From Neostapfia colusana (lineage: Eukaryota; Streptophyta; Magnoliopsida; Poales; Poaceae), in assembly GCA_030760725.1 (NCBI GenBank), contig JASWHV010000009.1:92244780-92308779 (forward strand): 64,000 nucleotides of DNA. Direction: 5' to 3'. Both the position numbers and the translations under genes were made by a program. Each line of letters begins with the position of its first letter. The first letter of the stretch is position 1. The notes under the pieces were generated by a model, which saw only the letters and a list, made by a program, of their open reading frames with translations, was not told the DNA's origin and made no database searches. Below are positions 1-12,277 of this stretch, piece by piece.

Positions 1-999
1 CCGCGTAATATGAAACTACGGAAGAAGATCTTGGATGAAGCCCACCTGTCAAAGTTTTCCATTTATCCCAGCAGTAACAAGATGTACCAAGATTTGAAAC
101 AGAAATTTTGGTGGACGAGGATGAAGCGGGAAATTGCTAAATACGTATCCGAGTGTGATACGTGTAGACGGGTCAAGGCTGATCATATGCGGAAAGACGG
201 AGTGTTACAACCACTGAAGATACCAGCAAGGAAATGGGAGGATGTGAGTATGGATTTCATTGTCAGATTACCGCTCACATCCCGGAAGCATGACTCGATA
301 TGGGTGATCGTCGACCGGTTGACGAAATCAGCTCATTTCATACCAGTGAACACTCATTATCGGGTGAAGCAATATGCAGAGTTATACATCTCAAGAATTA
401 TATGCTCACATGGTGTTCCGAAGACTATCGTTTCAGATCGAGGTGCGCTGTTCGTTGCTCGGTTTTGGAAGCAGCTGCACGCCTCGTTGGGCACCAAGCT
501 GATTAGGAGCTCCGCATATCACACTCAAACCGATGGACAAACTGAGAGGGTGAACCAAGTATTAGAAGACATGTTGAGAGCGTGTGCCATCCACCATGGT
601 AAGAATTGTGATGATCACTAACCGTTGGCGGAGTTTTCATACAACAACGGGTATCAAGCGAGTATAAAAATGGCACCATATGAAGCTCTCTATGGCCAAA
701 AGTGCCACACACCGCTGAATTGGTGTGAGTCCGGCGAAAGAGTTCTGTTTGGAGTTGATCTTGTAAACAAAGCCGAAGACCAAGTTCGGTTGATATAAGA
801 AAATTTGAAGGCTGCACAATCCTGACAGAAGAGCTACGCTGATCAAAGGCGTAGGCCGTTGCATTTTGACGTTGGAGAGCACGTTTATCTTCACGTGTCT
901 CCGATGAAGGGAATTCACAGGTTCGGTGTAAAGGGGAAACTCGCTCCCCGCTTTATAGGTCCTTTTTCTATCATGGAGAAGTGCAGATCCGTAGCCTAC
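1..999 (+). pseudogene. Gypsy pol fragment of element A (integrase part)
   Basis: This is the integrase-side end of a Ty3/Gypsy polyprotein, entering from the left edge. Read in frame from base 1 it shows an HHCC zinc-binding region (CDTCRRVKADH), the core with MDFIV and VSDRG aspartate motifs, and the AYHTQTDGQTERVNQ stretch typical of the D,D35E region. Function in the family: joining the cDNA to host DNA. The frame is broken by TAA at 619-621 (a Leu codon in element B), TAA at 796-798 and TGA at 823-825. It stops at 999, where solo LTR S1 is inserted, and resumes at 4991. The TGA at 823 is also present in element B (42539-42541). Clearly non-functional; family assignment is secure from the motifs. 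Confidence 0.93.
995..999. repeat. Target-site duplication CCTAC, left of solo LTR S1
   Basis: CCTAC at 995-999 is repeated at 4986-4990, directly flanking a TG...CA unit. Removing the unit and one copy restores continuity with the homologous stretch of element B near 42710. Confidence 0.9.
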
Positions 1000-3900
1000 T
1001 GACGTGGCACCACGGCCTCGTCGAGCCAGGATCACGCTGAGGGGTGCTCCGTTGCACAGCACCGGATAACGCACATCAGAGATACAAAGAGGAAGCAAAG
1101 TTTTATTACATAAACGAGTTTATGAACATTTTTACAACAAAATATGTTCAGTCTACACACGCACACTAACATGCCGGCGTGCACGACGCCCATTCGACGG
1201 GGTTTCCCTCTTGGGGTTCCATCTCCTCCTCGGGAGTCCCTTCCTCATAAACCCCTGCAAAAGCTTCAAACACAAGCAGTGAGCATGATGGCTCAGCAAG
1301 TCTGACCCGTCTCTCCTATATATGAAACTTCTACATGAGGGGTTCAGGGTACATGAGGTAATTAAGTTGCAAAGGACTCGCCTAATTATTTGAACCTTAC
1401 TTTCAAGTTTTAGCAGCAGTTGTGGAGAACCTCACGCTAAGGCACATGAGAGAGCCGCAATCAAACAAGAAACACATTTCTCTCATGTACTTTGCCTATG
1501 GTCAGAAAGAACTTTAATTTCTCTAAACTACAGCAAGTCATTAATAAGCGAGGTATAGCTTTCAATCAGCAACTTTTACATGATTCTAACCTGTTCTTTC
1601 TACGTCACGGTACAGTGAACAAGTGGTACTCACTGACCATGAGGGACGGCGATTATAATCGATTTACACCTGCAGGGTTACCCGAATAACCCGTCACATA
1701 CGCCCGTACTCGATGTTGCCTATAGCAACCACCAAGGAGGTCGTACGCAACCACCTTTCACCCGTCAGCCAAATATTGAACCGGTCCTATCGTCCCGAGC
1801 AAGAGGTCTCTGCGCGCGCATCTGCAGTGCCGCCAGCCGATTCATAACTCAAGCATTCAACCTACCCTCTAGACGACAAGCAATGCCTCAATACCTAGCT
1901 ACCCAAGTTACATCGGTTTCCCGGTTCCCATATATCCGGTAGGTCTTCGGTACTGTTCTAGCTTGTTCAACAGGCCCGCACACGGCTCGATCCTCAATGA
2001 ACACAAACGGAGCTATGGCACCCAGGCCCCAACGTCCTGCTGCCATTACTCTCCGCTCGATCTCATTTTTCTTGCCCGGTATTTCATTTGCTACCTTTAC
2101 CCGAGTAGTGTGCCTCTAGCCTATTCTCGCTAGTAGTTCCAACTACTCGACTTGTACCGAATCCTACACTATCTTAGCATTGCAGTAGCTAAATGAGGTT
2201 TCAACACCTAAGCCCAAACCAGGGTTTTATTGCCTATGCATTGGTTTTCAAACAAGACTCTAATGCAGAATTCAAGTGATTGCTCAAAGTAAGTTTTCAA
2301 AAATGTAAAATTTGTAAAAATGGTTAATCCAAACTGGAGCTTGCCTTGCCGCTCTTGGTCATAGGCTAGCTGTACCTCTGGAGTGACGAAGTCTAAGACT
2401 TCGGGCTCCTCCTCAACCTTAGCGACTATATGAGAGAATACATACATGTATCAATTTGAATGCATTTAAATTGAAGTTTAAACTTGTGAGAGCTATAAGT
2501 CTTGCTAGACAGGCTCAATGACTCTGAATTTTTTACTGTGGTTTGGATATAACCTAAACAGATACTTGGCCAGGTTTCATTTGCAGCAAAGCTCATTTGA
2601 GCTCTCCACAAATAATTATGTACTTGGCCTTAATTGGATCTCCTAGGGTGTTCTAGGGATTTTCATGGAGCAATCCATGACTTTCTGAAAACTAGATTTT
2701 CATAGGGTTCTAATGGAGTTGGTTTCACTTAATTTAAGGTCCTAACTAAATATATGAGCTAAACAATTTCAGGGAAAATCTGAAAATGTTTCTGGACATT
2801 TTCCATTTTCTCTGGAACAGTTTTATTAACCACACAATTAGGTGGATCAAATTAGCGCCAATGGATCTGAAATTTTTATGATAGCTCTGGGATATTTTAG
2901 TGAACGTCCCAGAAAAAATTCAGAATTTTTCTCCATGGGGTTATCCAGTTAAAATTCTAAAATTTTAAATTTTGCAGAATAAATTCTGGAGAAATAGGGA
3001 TTTTCATAAAGTGAAACTTGATTTGTTGGAATGTACTCAGAAATATGGATCCAAAAAAATTTGGTTCACTTTATTTGGAGTTTTATAGCAAAAGTTATGC
3101 TCTTCTAAAGTTTGGGGAAAATCTGGGATTTGAATTAGTCGTGGAAAAATTCAAAACACTGACAGTGGGTCCAGGGGACACGTGTCTAGTGTCGGGACAG
3201 CACCACACAGGGCCACAGGTTTAACTCCCATGCTGTCACAGCTGATCCGCGCCCACAGGAGATCCGATCGTCAGTTTCCTCCCACTGACAGCGGGCCCGG
3301 CTCCGGTCGTCGTCTACCTCGCGACTCCCTCGCGGTAGCGCCGCCGAGGTCACCGGAGCACCGCAGAACTAGATCGTCCGGTCAGCTCCCGTACTCTAAC
3401 TCGCCGCCAGCCCCTAATTTGGTGCACTGAACATGTTGGAAGGGTTTCCCCACATCGGCGTTGGCTCTAACTGAGCTCGCGACGGTGCGGCGGCTGGGGA
3501 AGAGTTCGGCGACGTCGCTCCAACGTGCTAGCCTGCCAAAAGCTTGATGGAGTGGCTCTACAGCACCAGTAGTGGCTCGAGGAACTTGGCATGGTGGTGG
3601 ACAGGCCCGGGAATAGCTCCAAGGTGGGTCTCACCGTGTGCCCGATGCTTCTCGATAAAGCCGCCATCGGAAAACTTGGAAATACGCCGTGCACAGGGGT
3701 TTTCATGCTAGGTTTCGTGAAGCTAACTAATGCGCCACTGAGTCTAGTTCCTGTGTGTAAAGTTTCGTGGAATCTAAACAAGAACCATATGGGAATTTTA
3801 AAGTTCCTTACCCGAAGGTCTGTTAGCACCGATCGGAAGAGGATCTCAAAATTCGCCGTCGACGATCCGCGGTCGGACCTGAGCTTTGGAGGTGACTTGC

Positions 3901-4985
3901 ATGGATGTCGTGCACGTCCAGAAGAGGCTTTGCTTGGCCGTGACAAGCCTGGGGTGAGGCTGCCCACGAGACCTCCCCCTCTCGGCTTTGTATCGGCCGC
4001 CGCGGGAGAGGGTGTTTCTCAGTGTAGGGAGCACGACCTCACTCGGTGATGGTTTGAGGAGGTTGTGGAGAGTCCTGTGGTGCCGTTTTGCTTCTCAACC
4101 GAGGCTCACATGCAAGCTTGGTGGGCGGCCGAGGATCAGAGGAGTAGCGGCGGCTATGGTTGGTTTCTTGCGCGAGGGGGCAAGGAACTGATCAGCTCTG
4201 CCTCTGGCCGGCTTGGCTGCGGGGATAAGAGGGGGGGTATGTCGGTTGACACGGCTCAGACCGAGCAGGAGCTGGCACCGGCGATCAGCTCGGTGGCGCG
4301 CTCGGCTGAAGCCCAAGAAACTGAGTGCACTGTCTTTCAGTCGGTTGAATTGCTAGTGATGCTGACATGTGGGACCCACTCCCCTTTTAACCTCTGAAAT
4401 TCAATTTTCCCTACTGCTCTAAACAGTAGAGACCCAAATACCCTTTGACATTTGAATTATCTACCATCTGGCCATTTGAATTGGATAGAATTCAAATTGT
4501 GGAGTGTTTGAATATATTTTCAGCACATATGCAGTTTGAAATTCAAATTGAGTTTGTATTTGCTAAAATTAGCTCATGTCAAGATCAACTCCAAATGGAG
4601 TGAAAATTGGTGTGTGAGGTCACAAAAATGTGCTGAGTATGAATATGCCTTCCACTTTTGAAGTCATGGGATAAAAGTAGTTTGAATTTAAATTTGAGTT
4701 CAAACTAGCCTCTTTCTAGTTACACCCAAAAATACCTCAAAAAGGTTTTTGATTTGGGTGAATTTTGGCATGAGCATTCCTAGCAAGGTGTTGGAGTTTT
4801 CCATATGCTCAGCACTTACGTGATGCATGTGGGAAATGCCACTTTTGCATTTTGTGAGTTCATCCTCTAATGACTATATGGATTTTGGTTACTTGCTCTT
4901 CAAATGTGTTCATAACTTTTTCTCAAATGAGGTGTGTGTGGTGTGATGAACACTTTGGATGTGTGCAAAAACTTAGGCCCTTACA
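1000..4985 (-). mobile_element. Solo LTR S1 (Gypsy, about 4 kb)
   Basis: A 3986-bp unit that begins TG and ends CA, has a 5-bp duplication on each side and holds no gag, pol, primer site or purine tract, so it is read as a solo LTR left by LTR-LTR recombination. Orientation is minus: the reverse complement starts TGTAAGGGCC, and TTTATT (AATAAA on the minus strand) lies at 1102-1107 near the LTR end. It resembles the LTR of element D over 1366-1800 versus 49268-49740 and shares three stem-loops with other LTRs here (1043-1063, 1280-1295, 1444-1488). The GC-rich stretch at about 3160-4380 produces many spurious open frames; I see no real gene in it. Confidence 0.88.
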
Positions 4986-4990
4986 CCTAC
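4986..4990. repeat. Target-site duplication CCTAC, right of solo LTR S1
   Basis: Second copy of the 5-bp duplication; the A polyprotein frame resumes at 4991. Confidence 0.9.
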
Positions 4991-5293
4991 CTGCTGGAAC
5001 TACCGGCAAGTCTTGCGGGTGTCCATGATGTGTTTCATGTGTCACAGATGCGGAAGTGCCTCAAATTCGCCGCTGCTGTCCGCACCGAAGAAATCGACGA
5101 ATTGAAACCGGACCTTACCTACATCGAGCGACCGGTTCAGATTATGGATGAAAAGACCCGGGTAACCCGGAACCGGACGATAAAGTTTTACAAGGTGTGA
5201 TGGAGTAATCATACAGCGGAAGAGGTGACGTGGGAAAGTGAAGATTACCTCCGCACCAACTATCCGGAACTTTTAGCATTGTACAGTTTGTAA
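4991..5293 (+). pseudogene. Gypsy pol C-terminus of element A (chromodomain end)
   Basis: Continuation of the A polyprotein after S1. The translation contains GVHDVFHVSQMRKCL, the conserved stretch after the integrase core, then a chromodomain-like tail (PVQIMDEKTRVTRNRTIKF, then WSNHTAEEVTWES). A TGA at 5198-5200 interrupts the tail where element B has an Arg codon (CGA to TGA). The natural stop is TAA at 5291-5293. In this family the chromodomain is thought to steer integration towards heterochromatin. Compared with B, this copy keeps a 47-bp segment that B has lost. Confidence 0.9.
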
Positions 5294-5315
5294 TTATCTC
5301 TTGTTCTTCTTTTGT

Positions 5316-5332
5316 AATCTTGGGACGAGATT
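5316..5332 (+). other. Stem-loop beside the purine tract, element A
   Basis: AATCTTG, loop GGA, CGAGATT: seven pairs including one T-G wobble, just upstream of the purine tract. The same structure occurs at the same place in all six internal regions of this window (see findings). Confidence 0.65.
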
Positions 5333-5336
5333 CTTT

Positions 5337-5350
5337 TAAAGGGGGAGGAA
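5337..5350 (+). promoter_or_regulatory. Polypurine tract of element A
   Basis: TAAAGGGGGAGGAA directly abuts the LTR start TGTAAAAGTCCC at 5351. In LTR elements this tract primes plus-strand DNA synthesis. Confidence 0.88.
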
Positions 5351-8300
5351 TGTAAAAGTCCCAAAAATGTATATGAATAAAACCGAGGTTTGAATTCATA
5401 TGTGTGGCAAATTCGTGAAAAATGGGAATTGCTAAAACTTTTCTTCATGCAAAGTGCTGCATGGATGATCATCCAAAATGAGGCTCACATTTTTATTTGA
5501 AGGTGTTGAACCAATAAGGATTTAAACACCCCTTTGCATGAAGGATTAAAAATCAGATTTCAAATTCAAAGTTCTCACAAATTGCGGCCAAAAACTTTGA
5601 ATACTCATGCAGCATATGCTTTGGAATTTGAGGCAATTTAGTGTGGCAAACATTTCAATTTTAGGGTGGGCTCAAAAAGGAATTAAATGGAAGCATTTTC
5701 AATCTCCAACCAAATTCGAATTTGCTATGCAAATTCAAACTGAAATTGGTGAATTCAATTTCGATCCCACCTTTCAAAGTCAGTATTTTGGAATTTGAGA
5801 GGATTAACTTGAGGAGATCTTTTGGGTAGGAAAGTGGAGTGGACACCACATGTCATTGTGATACAAAGGTGTGACTTGCACCCAAAGCAACCGAGTCCTT
5901 CTCTATTTTCCACTCTGACAGCTGAGCTGCAACCGTGTGCCATCGAGGGCGCTGCCGCCACCTTCTGCTCTCCTCCCACGCGCTGGCGACCAGGGGGGGG
6001 CTGTTTCATTCATCCCTCGGCGTGATCTTCTCCTCTCAGACTGAGTAAACGTCATTTGCTTTCTCCTCCTCACGAGCAAACCCCGGACCGAGCCCTTCAC
6101 ACCGCCGCTGCCTCGGCTTGATCAAGATCCGGCAGAAAACGCGTGCTCCCATTGCCTACGAGCTGCAAAACAGCACGGCGCACCCGTTGCTCACCTCCCT
6201 GACCCAGAAGCTAGCAAGCTCCGGCCTCCTTTCCCCGTGAACAACCTCACATGCTGCAACCTAACTCAAAACGACGACCGGGCGCACGTGGACAGCACGC
6301 CACAGAAGCTTTCATGCCTGATCAAGTACGGCCACGGGAGCATGCTACTGTGGTGCAGCTCTCCTCCAAATCTTGGAGCAAACCATGGATCATCGCCGGC
6401 TAATTTGAAGATTTTGTCCCGGCGGCTTCAAACCGAGCGTCCGGTACTTACCGCCAAAATTCTCACTCTCTAATCCTCCATAGCTTGTCAAATCTTGCAC
6501 ACACGGACCGGACTAGCTGGTGATCATTTTTCTTTTGGCAACCCAAGCATGAAACTGACTCGGGGCGGCCTGTTCCGAGCTACACCGAACGTATTCGTGG
6601 CAGAACTAATCGGGCGCACGGTGAAAACCGATTTTCGGCCGTTCCCGAGCCATTTGGAGGCCATGCCGAGCTTTTTGATCACCCACTGGTGCTGTAGAGC
6701 GTTTTGGTCGCTTGTTTGGCGGGCTAGGTCGGCCGGCCGACGGCGCCGAAGGGCACCTGAGGCCGCCGCACGTCGCCGACCGTTTTCCGATCACCGACAG
6801 CTCAAGCTAGTGCCACCATCATGTTCCTCGACGTCCAAAACCCCCTAGCGGCGAGCATCGGGTTGGGCAGCGGCCGGAAACTCTGGTCCGGCGAGCAGCT
6901 GGTTGCTCCAGCAAGGGGGAGCGCGCGGGCGCGAGAGAGATGGTGGGAGGAAGAAGAAAGTGTGGGTCCCGGCTGTCAGTGACTGGAAAATTTAAACTGT
7001 GATCGGCTGTGGCTAGGGGATCTCCTGTGGCCGCGTGCCAAAACGCCGTGGCCCGGTGTGGCTTCAATTCCAGTGGCTGGAGTTTAAATAGTGGGCCCAG
7101 TCAAATTTCAATAGGAAAAACAATTCCAGAGATTGTTCCAATTTTGGAAAATCATATCTCTGTGTAGAAACCTCCAATTTGAGTGATTCCAATTGGGTTG
7201 GATTCATTTTGCAAAGATCTATCCAAATATGAACTCCAATTTGTATGAAAGTCAATATTAAATTCTGGAAAATTCATTGAAGGCTTTCTGAAAAAGAATT
7301 ATTGAGGGAGTTTGGTTCATCCAAAAATCCTAAACTTTTGCCAGCATATTCTTTAAGATATTTTTGACCTTATAGCAAATTTTCAGCTCATTTGATTATC
7401 ATTTGTTTTGGAATTTGCTAAATACAAATTGCTGTGCTCATAAGGGTCTAGAAACATTTTCATAAAATGTTGCCCACTTGTAAAATATATTCTAGGCAAT
7501 TCATAGCTCCAAAAATCTTAGGAAAATTTAGGTAAGCTCTATGAGACATACTTGAAATTGTAGTTCACTAAATTTGGCATGAAAATGCACCTTACTTCAG
7601 AATTAATTCTTTTTATTAGAAATGCTTAAAGAATTGTTCTGGAGGAACTACTCAAGTAAAAGGTCTGAATTTTGGACCAAATTACTTTCATGTGACCAGG
7701 AACTCACTTGTAAATTATCAGCTAAAGTTGAGCATTAGAACTCCCTGTTCTGTTCTACATACTTATGTATATGGGGAAATACATAAGAGACATTGTAGGA
7801 ATTATGGAGAACACAATTTGACTCCACATGAGCTGCAATTTGGCAAGCTAAATACTTAGGTAATATAGAACATGCTGTAAAAGTTTTGAAGCCATTGGAG
7901 TTCTTGATCTTCATTTACATTCAATTCTTTTCAGCTCAATTCTTATGTTCATTAGGAAGGTTAGTTAGTGTATAGCTAAAACACTAAGACCAATTTAGTT
8001 AATTCATAATTCTTTGCACAACAGAGGCCAACCAAGCCATTCTTGGCATTTCCAAACCGCCTCTGTTCTCAATAAATCAAGTCTTTAATTCTTGGAATTG
8101 CATTCTATAAAAATTGTGCATAGACATCTCATTAGGATTCACGACGAAGAGGATTCGAATGAGCGATTCATTGAAGTGGATCAGTCTCCGGAGATTCAAG
8201 GGTTGATCAGCAAGGATCACTAACTGATTATATACGACTACGCTGAAAAACAGGCAAGCTCTGGTTTGCATTTAATAGCTTTTAAAATTTTACTTTGTAT

Positions 8301-8453
8301 TCACTCTTTGGTTAGGATATGATATGTGCATTAGGTCTAGTTCTTTGATACTCCTCTTGCATGACCAAATGAACCCATGGAGTATTGGGTAGTTGTCTTT
8401 TCACCGTGTAGAACTGCCATGCTTAAGTAAGGTTCGGTAGAAGTCGAGTGGTG

Positions 8454-8458
8454 AGATA
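8454..8458. repeat. Target-site duplication AGATA, left of solo LTR S2
   Basis: AGATA at 8454-8458 is repeated at 11040-11044 around a TG...CA unit. Confidence 0.9.
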
Positions 8459-11039
8459 TGTCCAGGCCCGGCCGGGGAATCGCAGTGGGTGGTGCCGTGC
8501 GATGCGGCACCCAACAGCAAGCACGAAAAGAGGCGTAAGAACATAATGAACCATTTTGTTACTCAAGATAAGTTCTTTTACAACATAAATACACACGCAG
8601 CGGAAATTAAAAGCTGGACAATCTAATCACTCTCGACCCTAACTATGCCGAAGAGAAGTCGTTCAGCCCGTGAACGCTTCCGACTAGCTTCACCAAAGAA
8701 AGGCAGTGGCTAGGTTTCCAATGAGTATAACGAACCGTGAGGTTTGCCGTCTCACCGAACAACCCTCTTCATAGCAGGCATCCTGCTACCTGCAAAACAA
8801 CTCCGAAGCAACCGTGAGCTCTAAGGCTCAGAAAGACTTAACCGTCAATCCTAAACATGTAACTCTAAATGCAGGGGTAGTAAGACAGTAGGAACAGGAA
8901 TTTGCAAAATGCAGCTTTACTAAACTTGATCCTTATATTCAGATTCTTATAGCCTTCATTTTAGTGGTCCTCACGCCTCACAACATCGGAAGTCCACAAT
9001 CAAACAAGAAACACTTATCCCGATGTTGCTAGCCCAAGGTGGAAATGAAATTTAGTTGGCTCTATATCTACTTCAGTCAAGGTTCCAATACAGTGATTAA
9101 TCCACAAACAGCAAGTTAAGAGACTTAGTTCCTCTTCTTACTACGTCATGACTTAGTTCCTCTTCTTACTCCTGTAAAAATTCCTACAATATTTTCCTTA
9201 AATAAATTAATGAGCCAGATCCAGGGATTTTCACAAATATTGGGATGCACCCCTGGGTAGTACTCTTTGAGGGGAATCCAACAAAATTTGTTTCACAATT
9301 TTTGGACACTCCTACACAAAGTTATGGCTCTCCAAAGTTTGAACTGAATTAGGAAAATCTAGAAAATGTTTAAATGCCGACAGTGGGTCCCACTAGTCAT
9401 CCCTAACCTTCAGCCTCGCGCCAAACAGAGCAGTGGCGGCTCCCCCCGGCGAGGTCGCCGGAAAGGCACTTCCCGGCCACCTTCGGACCCCCTGCTGGCC
9501 GATCCCCCCCCCCCCCCATTTTCCCCCACGCTGAACATGTTGGTGAGGTCGCCGGCGGCTGAAACTCGCCGGAAAACAGGGCGCACCGGCAACAGCAAAC
9601 CCTAGGACTCTGGCGAGGTCGTGCACGGTGAAGTATCCACCAATTGGTCGGTTCTTGGGCTCTAAAGCACCAGGGGATTATGTAGAAGACCGACATGAGG
9701 TCTAAACAAGCCGGGGAGCGCTCTAAACCTATCGGCACCGTGCGCCCGATATGGTCCAGCGGTATACCCTCGAAAAGAACTCGGATTCCTCACTCTACAC
9801 TAAATTTCATGGTCTAAAATTGATGGAGGAGGTGTGCTAGGCAGTTAACATCCTTTGTGTGAAGTTTCAAACACAACAAACACGATTTGAGGACGAATTT
9901 TGCAATTCCTTACCTCAAGGTCAGTTTCTGCCGCCCGGGAGAAAAAACTCTAAATTCTCCCTCTGTGATCAATGGCTAGGGCTGAGCTTCGGAGGTGAGC
10001 AACTAGACTTGTAGGTGCACCGATGGGGTGGCTTGCTTGGGCGTTATCACTCCTGGTTTGGGCTGGCCACCGTGACCAGTTCGGTTTCTCGGTGTTCCAC
10101 ACAGAAGCTGCTGCAACTTGCTGTTTTCCGAACAAGCTCGGGACAGGGGAGGAAAAGGGCTGGCCGGCTAGAGCACTGGTGGGCACAGATTTTTGTGTGG
10201 AGAGCTCGAGCAAATGGTGTTCTGTTGGCTTGGGCGATCAGAGGAACCGAGAGCAGCTCCTGTTCTTCACTGCGTGCGGGAGAAGCAACGAGAGTTTGCT
10301 CGAGCAGGGAGAAGGCGAAAGAGGGTTGTGGCACTCGTGTGTTGATCAGACCGGCAACGATCACGCAAGCAGGAGCTGGCCTCGGTGGAACGTCGGTCGA
10401 CGCCGGCCGATGGGAGGTGGTGAGCGTACAACAGTCGCTGGAGTCGGTTGCAGTTTTGTGAGACTGACCGGTGGGGTCCACAGCCACAATTTTGTTTCTT
10501 ATCCCTCAATTCGATTTAAATAGCAAATGAGCTCCAAATGTGATCAAACTTGGAGGATAGGTCAAAAGAATTACGAGGATCACGAATCTATAATCAGATT
10601 TCAAAATTGAGTTTTTTTGGTCCAAAATTAAAATTTAAGTTTGAATTTGAATGTGCCCTCATTTAATCCTCAGAATAATATGAAACCTAAAATTCTCCAA
10701 ATTTGAAATTTAGGCTCTTGAATACATGAGAAATACATCTATAATCTCACATATAGGCCTTTGGATAATCTGAATAGGAATCCTTTCAAAAGATTCAAAA
10801 TGATGTTTAAATTTCCTCCACTCTCCTCATAGAAAGGGTGCACATGAGTTTGAGTTTTTGGTTGTGTAATTCTTTCCCCTAGGTTAACATGTGTTGAGCA
10901 TGGGCTAGAGAAAATTTTTAACTCCCTCACATGTCCATATTTGTGTTCATCATTTCATGTGACACAACTATAGCCTTTTATCACCTTAACTTTGTTTCAT
11001 AAGTTGAAATCAAACTTTACAAAAGTTAGGGCTGTTACA
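8459..11039 (-). mobile_element. Solo LTR S2 (Gypsy)
   Basis: A 2581-bp TG...CA unit with a 5-bp duplication, no internal region, inserted in the shared A/B LTR. The minus strand starts TGTAACAGCCC. It is related to the LTR of element D (9366-9450 versus 50565-50650) but lacks roughly 0.9 kb present there, with the break near 9170 beside a short tandem duplication. It holds three conserved stem-loops (8491-8511, 8815-8830, 8981-9028) and a run of 14 C near 9503. Confidence 0.88.
9122..9170. repeat. 28-bp direct duplication inside S2
   Basis: A segment starting GACTTAGTTCCTCTTC at 9122-9149 is repeated (first 21 bases) at 9150-9170, exactly where S2 loses homology to the D LTR. Confidence 0.75.
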
Positions 11040-11044
11040 AGATA
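11040..11044. repeat. Target-site duplication AGATA, right of solo LTR S2
   Basis: Second copy of the duplication; the host LTR continues from 11045. Confidence 0.9.
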
Positions 11045-11690
11045 CTACTCGCATGATCGGGAACAACAGGGGCATACGGGATTGGTTCAGAAAATGTGTA
11101 GCAAGTTAAAGTTGAGACCGGAAGGTTGTAGGGGGAGCAGGACATAGGGGCCTGGGTGCTATAGACCTGTCCGTGTCGGTCATGGACCGATCCGTATGCG
11201 GCCCTGTTGAACAAGTTCGAGTTGTGTACCGGACTCATGCTGGCTATATGGGACCTAGTAAACCGATGTACCTTGGGAAGCTTGCGTTGAGCCTTTTTGT
11301 GTCGCCTCAGGCGAGATGTGCAGTATGTGGGTAACATTCTCATGACATCTCATGTCGGTAGGTGCACCATGAGAGTGGCTACTGCACGGGGCGATTTTAT
11401 CGATTCAACATGGGTGAAACGGGGGAAAGGCTGCCACGTACGACGTCAGTGATGGTTGCTGTAGGCAACGTCGAGTATGGGTGTACGTGTCGTGTAGTCC
11501 GGGTGTTATTGATTCGAATCACTGTCGCTCGCGGAAAGGACCGAGCATACTTGTTCTCACAGTCGTAACGTAGTAAGAACTTGCATGAGAAAGGAACTAA
11601 TCATTATGGATTGAAGTTTCATACTAGCTTTGTGATGGATCTTGATGTATAGGTAGAGCAAACTCGATTCATTTTCACCATGAGCAAATT

Positions 11691-11735
11691 ACATCGAGGG
11701 AAAGCGTTTCTTGTTTGATTGTGGACTCCTGATGT
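11691..11735 (+). other. LTR stem-loop HP1 (TTCTTGTTTGATTG loop), A/B LTR
   Basis: Stem ACATCG-A-GG with CCTGATGT (eight pairs, one wobble, one bulged A) around a loop containing GTTTCTTGTTTGATTGTGG. The same loop sits on differently sequenced stems in S1, S2, D and E. Confidence 0.6.
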
Positions 11736-11884
11736 GGCGTGCCCAAGGTTACCCTTAATTTGCTGCAAATAATACTTGAAAGTAAGGATTCACTTTTAGG
11801 CGAGTTATTATGCATTATGCTATCCTACTTTATGTCCATACCCTCATGTAGAGTTTCATGACTAGGGTAACGATTGAGTCTTGC

Positions 11885-11899
11885 TGAGCGTTATGCTCA
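11885..11899 (+). other. LTR stem-loop HP2 (CTTGCTGAGC...GCTCA), A/B LTR
   Basis: TGAGC, loop GTTAT, GCTCA, preceded by GTCTTGC. Equivalent hairpins occur in every LTR of the window. Confidence 0.6.
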
Positions 11900-12265
11900 C
11901 GGATGCTATCCGAGTTGTTTTGCAGGATTGACTTCATGCTTATTAGAAGGGATGCCGATGAGACTCGGGAACCTCCGAGTGGTTACTCAAGAGCATCCTC
12001 GCTGCTGCGGTTTGTTCTTCGTGTTGCTAGTAAGAAACATCCGCAGACTGGACTCTTTCTTTGTTGCTATGTTAGAAATGATTCATGAGAGTTATAGTCT
12101 TCCGCTGTAGCTTATTTTGAGATAAGTATTTGTAAAATACTCTTGTACGCTTCCACAAATGATTTATGTAATGTGATGTGTTTTCCTCGACCCGTGTGCT
12201 GTTGGATGCCGCATATCACGGCACCAACCGATAGGTCCTGTCCGGGGCATCGTTCCCCCAAAGTG

Positions 12266-12277
12266 TGGTGTCAGAGC
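12266..12277 (+). promoter_or_regulatory. tRNA-Met primer-binding site of element B (one mismatch)
   Basis: TGGTGTCAGAGC, five bases past the LTR end, matches the initiator-Met site TGGTATCAGAGC of element E except for A to G at the fifth base. Confidence 0.85.

Larger units (their letters stand above)
5351..12260 (+). mobile_element. Shared LTR: 3' LTR of A and 5' LTR of B
   Basis: Begins TGTAAAAGTCCC right after the A purine tract and ends CCCCCA at 12260, just before the B primer site. Without S2 and one duplicated AGATA it is about 4324 bp. A truncated copy of the same LTR starts at 43034. The order internal-LTR-internal-LTR, all on one strand, marks a tandem arrangement, as produced by unequal recombination between copies. 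A GC-rich island (about 5832-6981) with GTGGGTCCC-type motifs at its ends lies upstream of the presumed promoter. Stem-loops at 11691-11735 and 11885-11899 match those of other LTRs here. No protein-coding content recognised. Confidence 0.9.

Noticed and set aside
3182..4397. Several 60-166 codon open frames in the GC-rich part of S1
   Set aside because: Overlapping frames on both strands in a GC-rich LTR island, no family motif, and counterparts in other LTRs (5822-6850, 9366-10520, 18032-18900) do not preserve the same protein.
9500..9520. Run of C (also near 50710) as a possible structural or quadruplex site
   Set aside because: A single homopolymer run, variable between copies; likely slippage.
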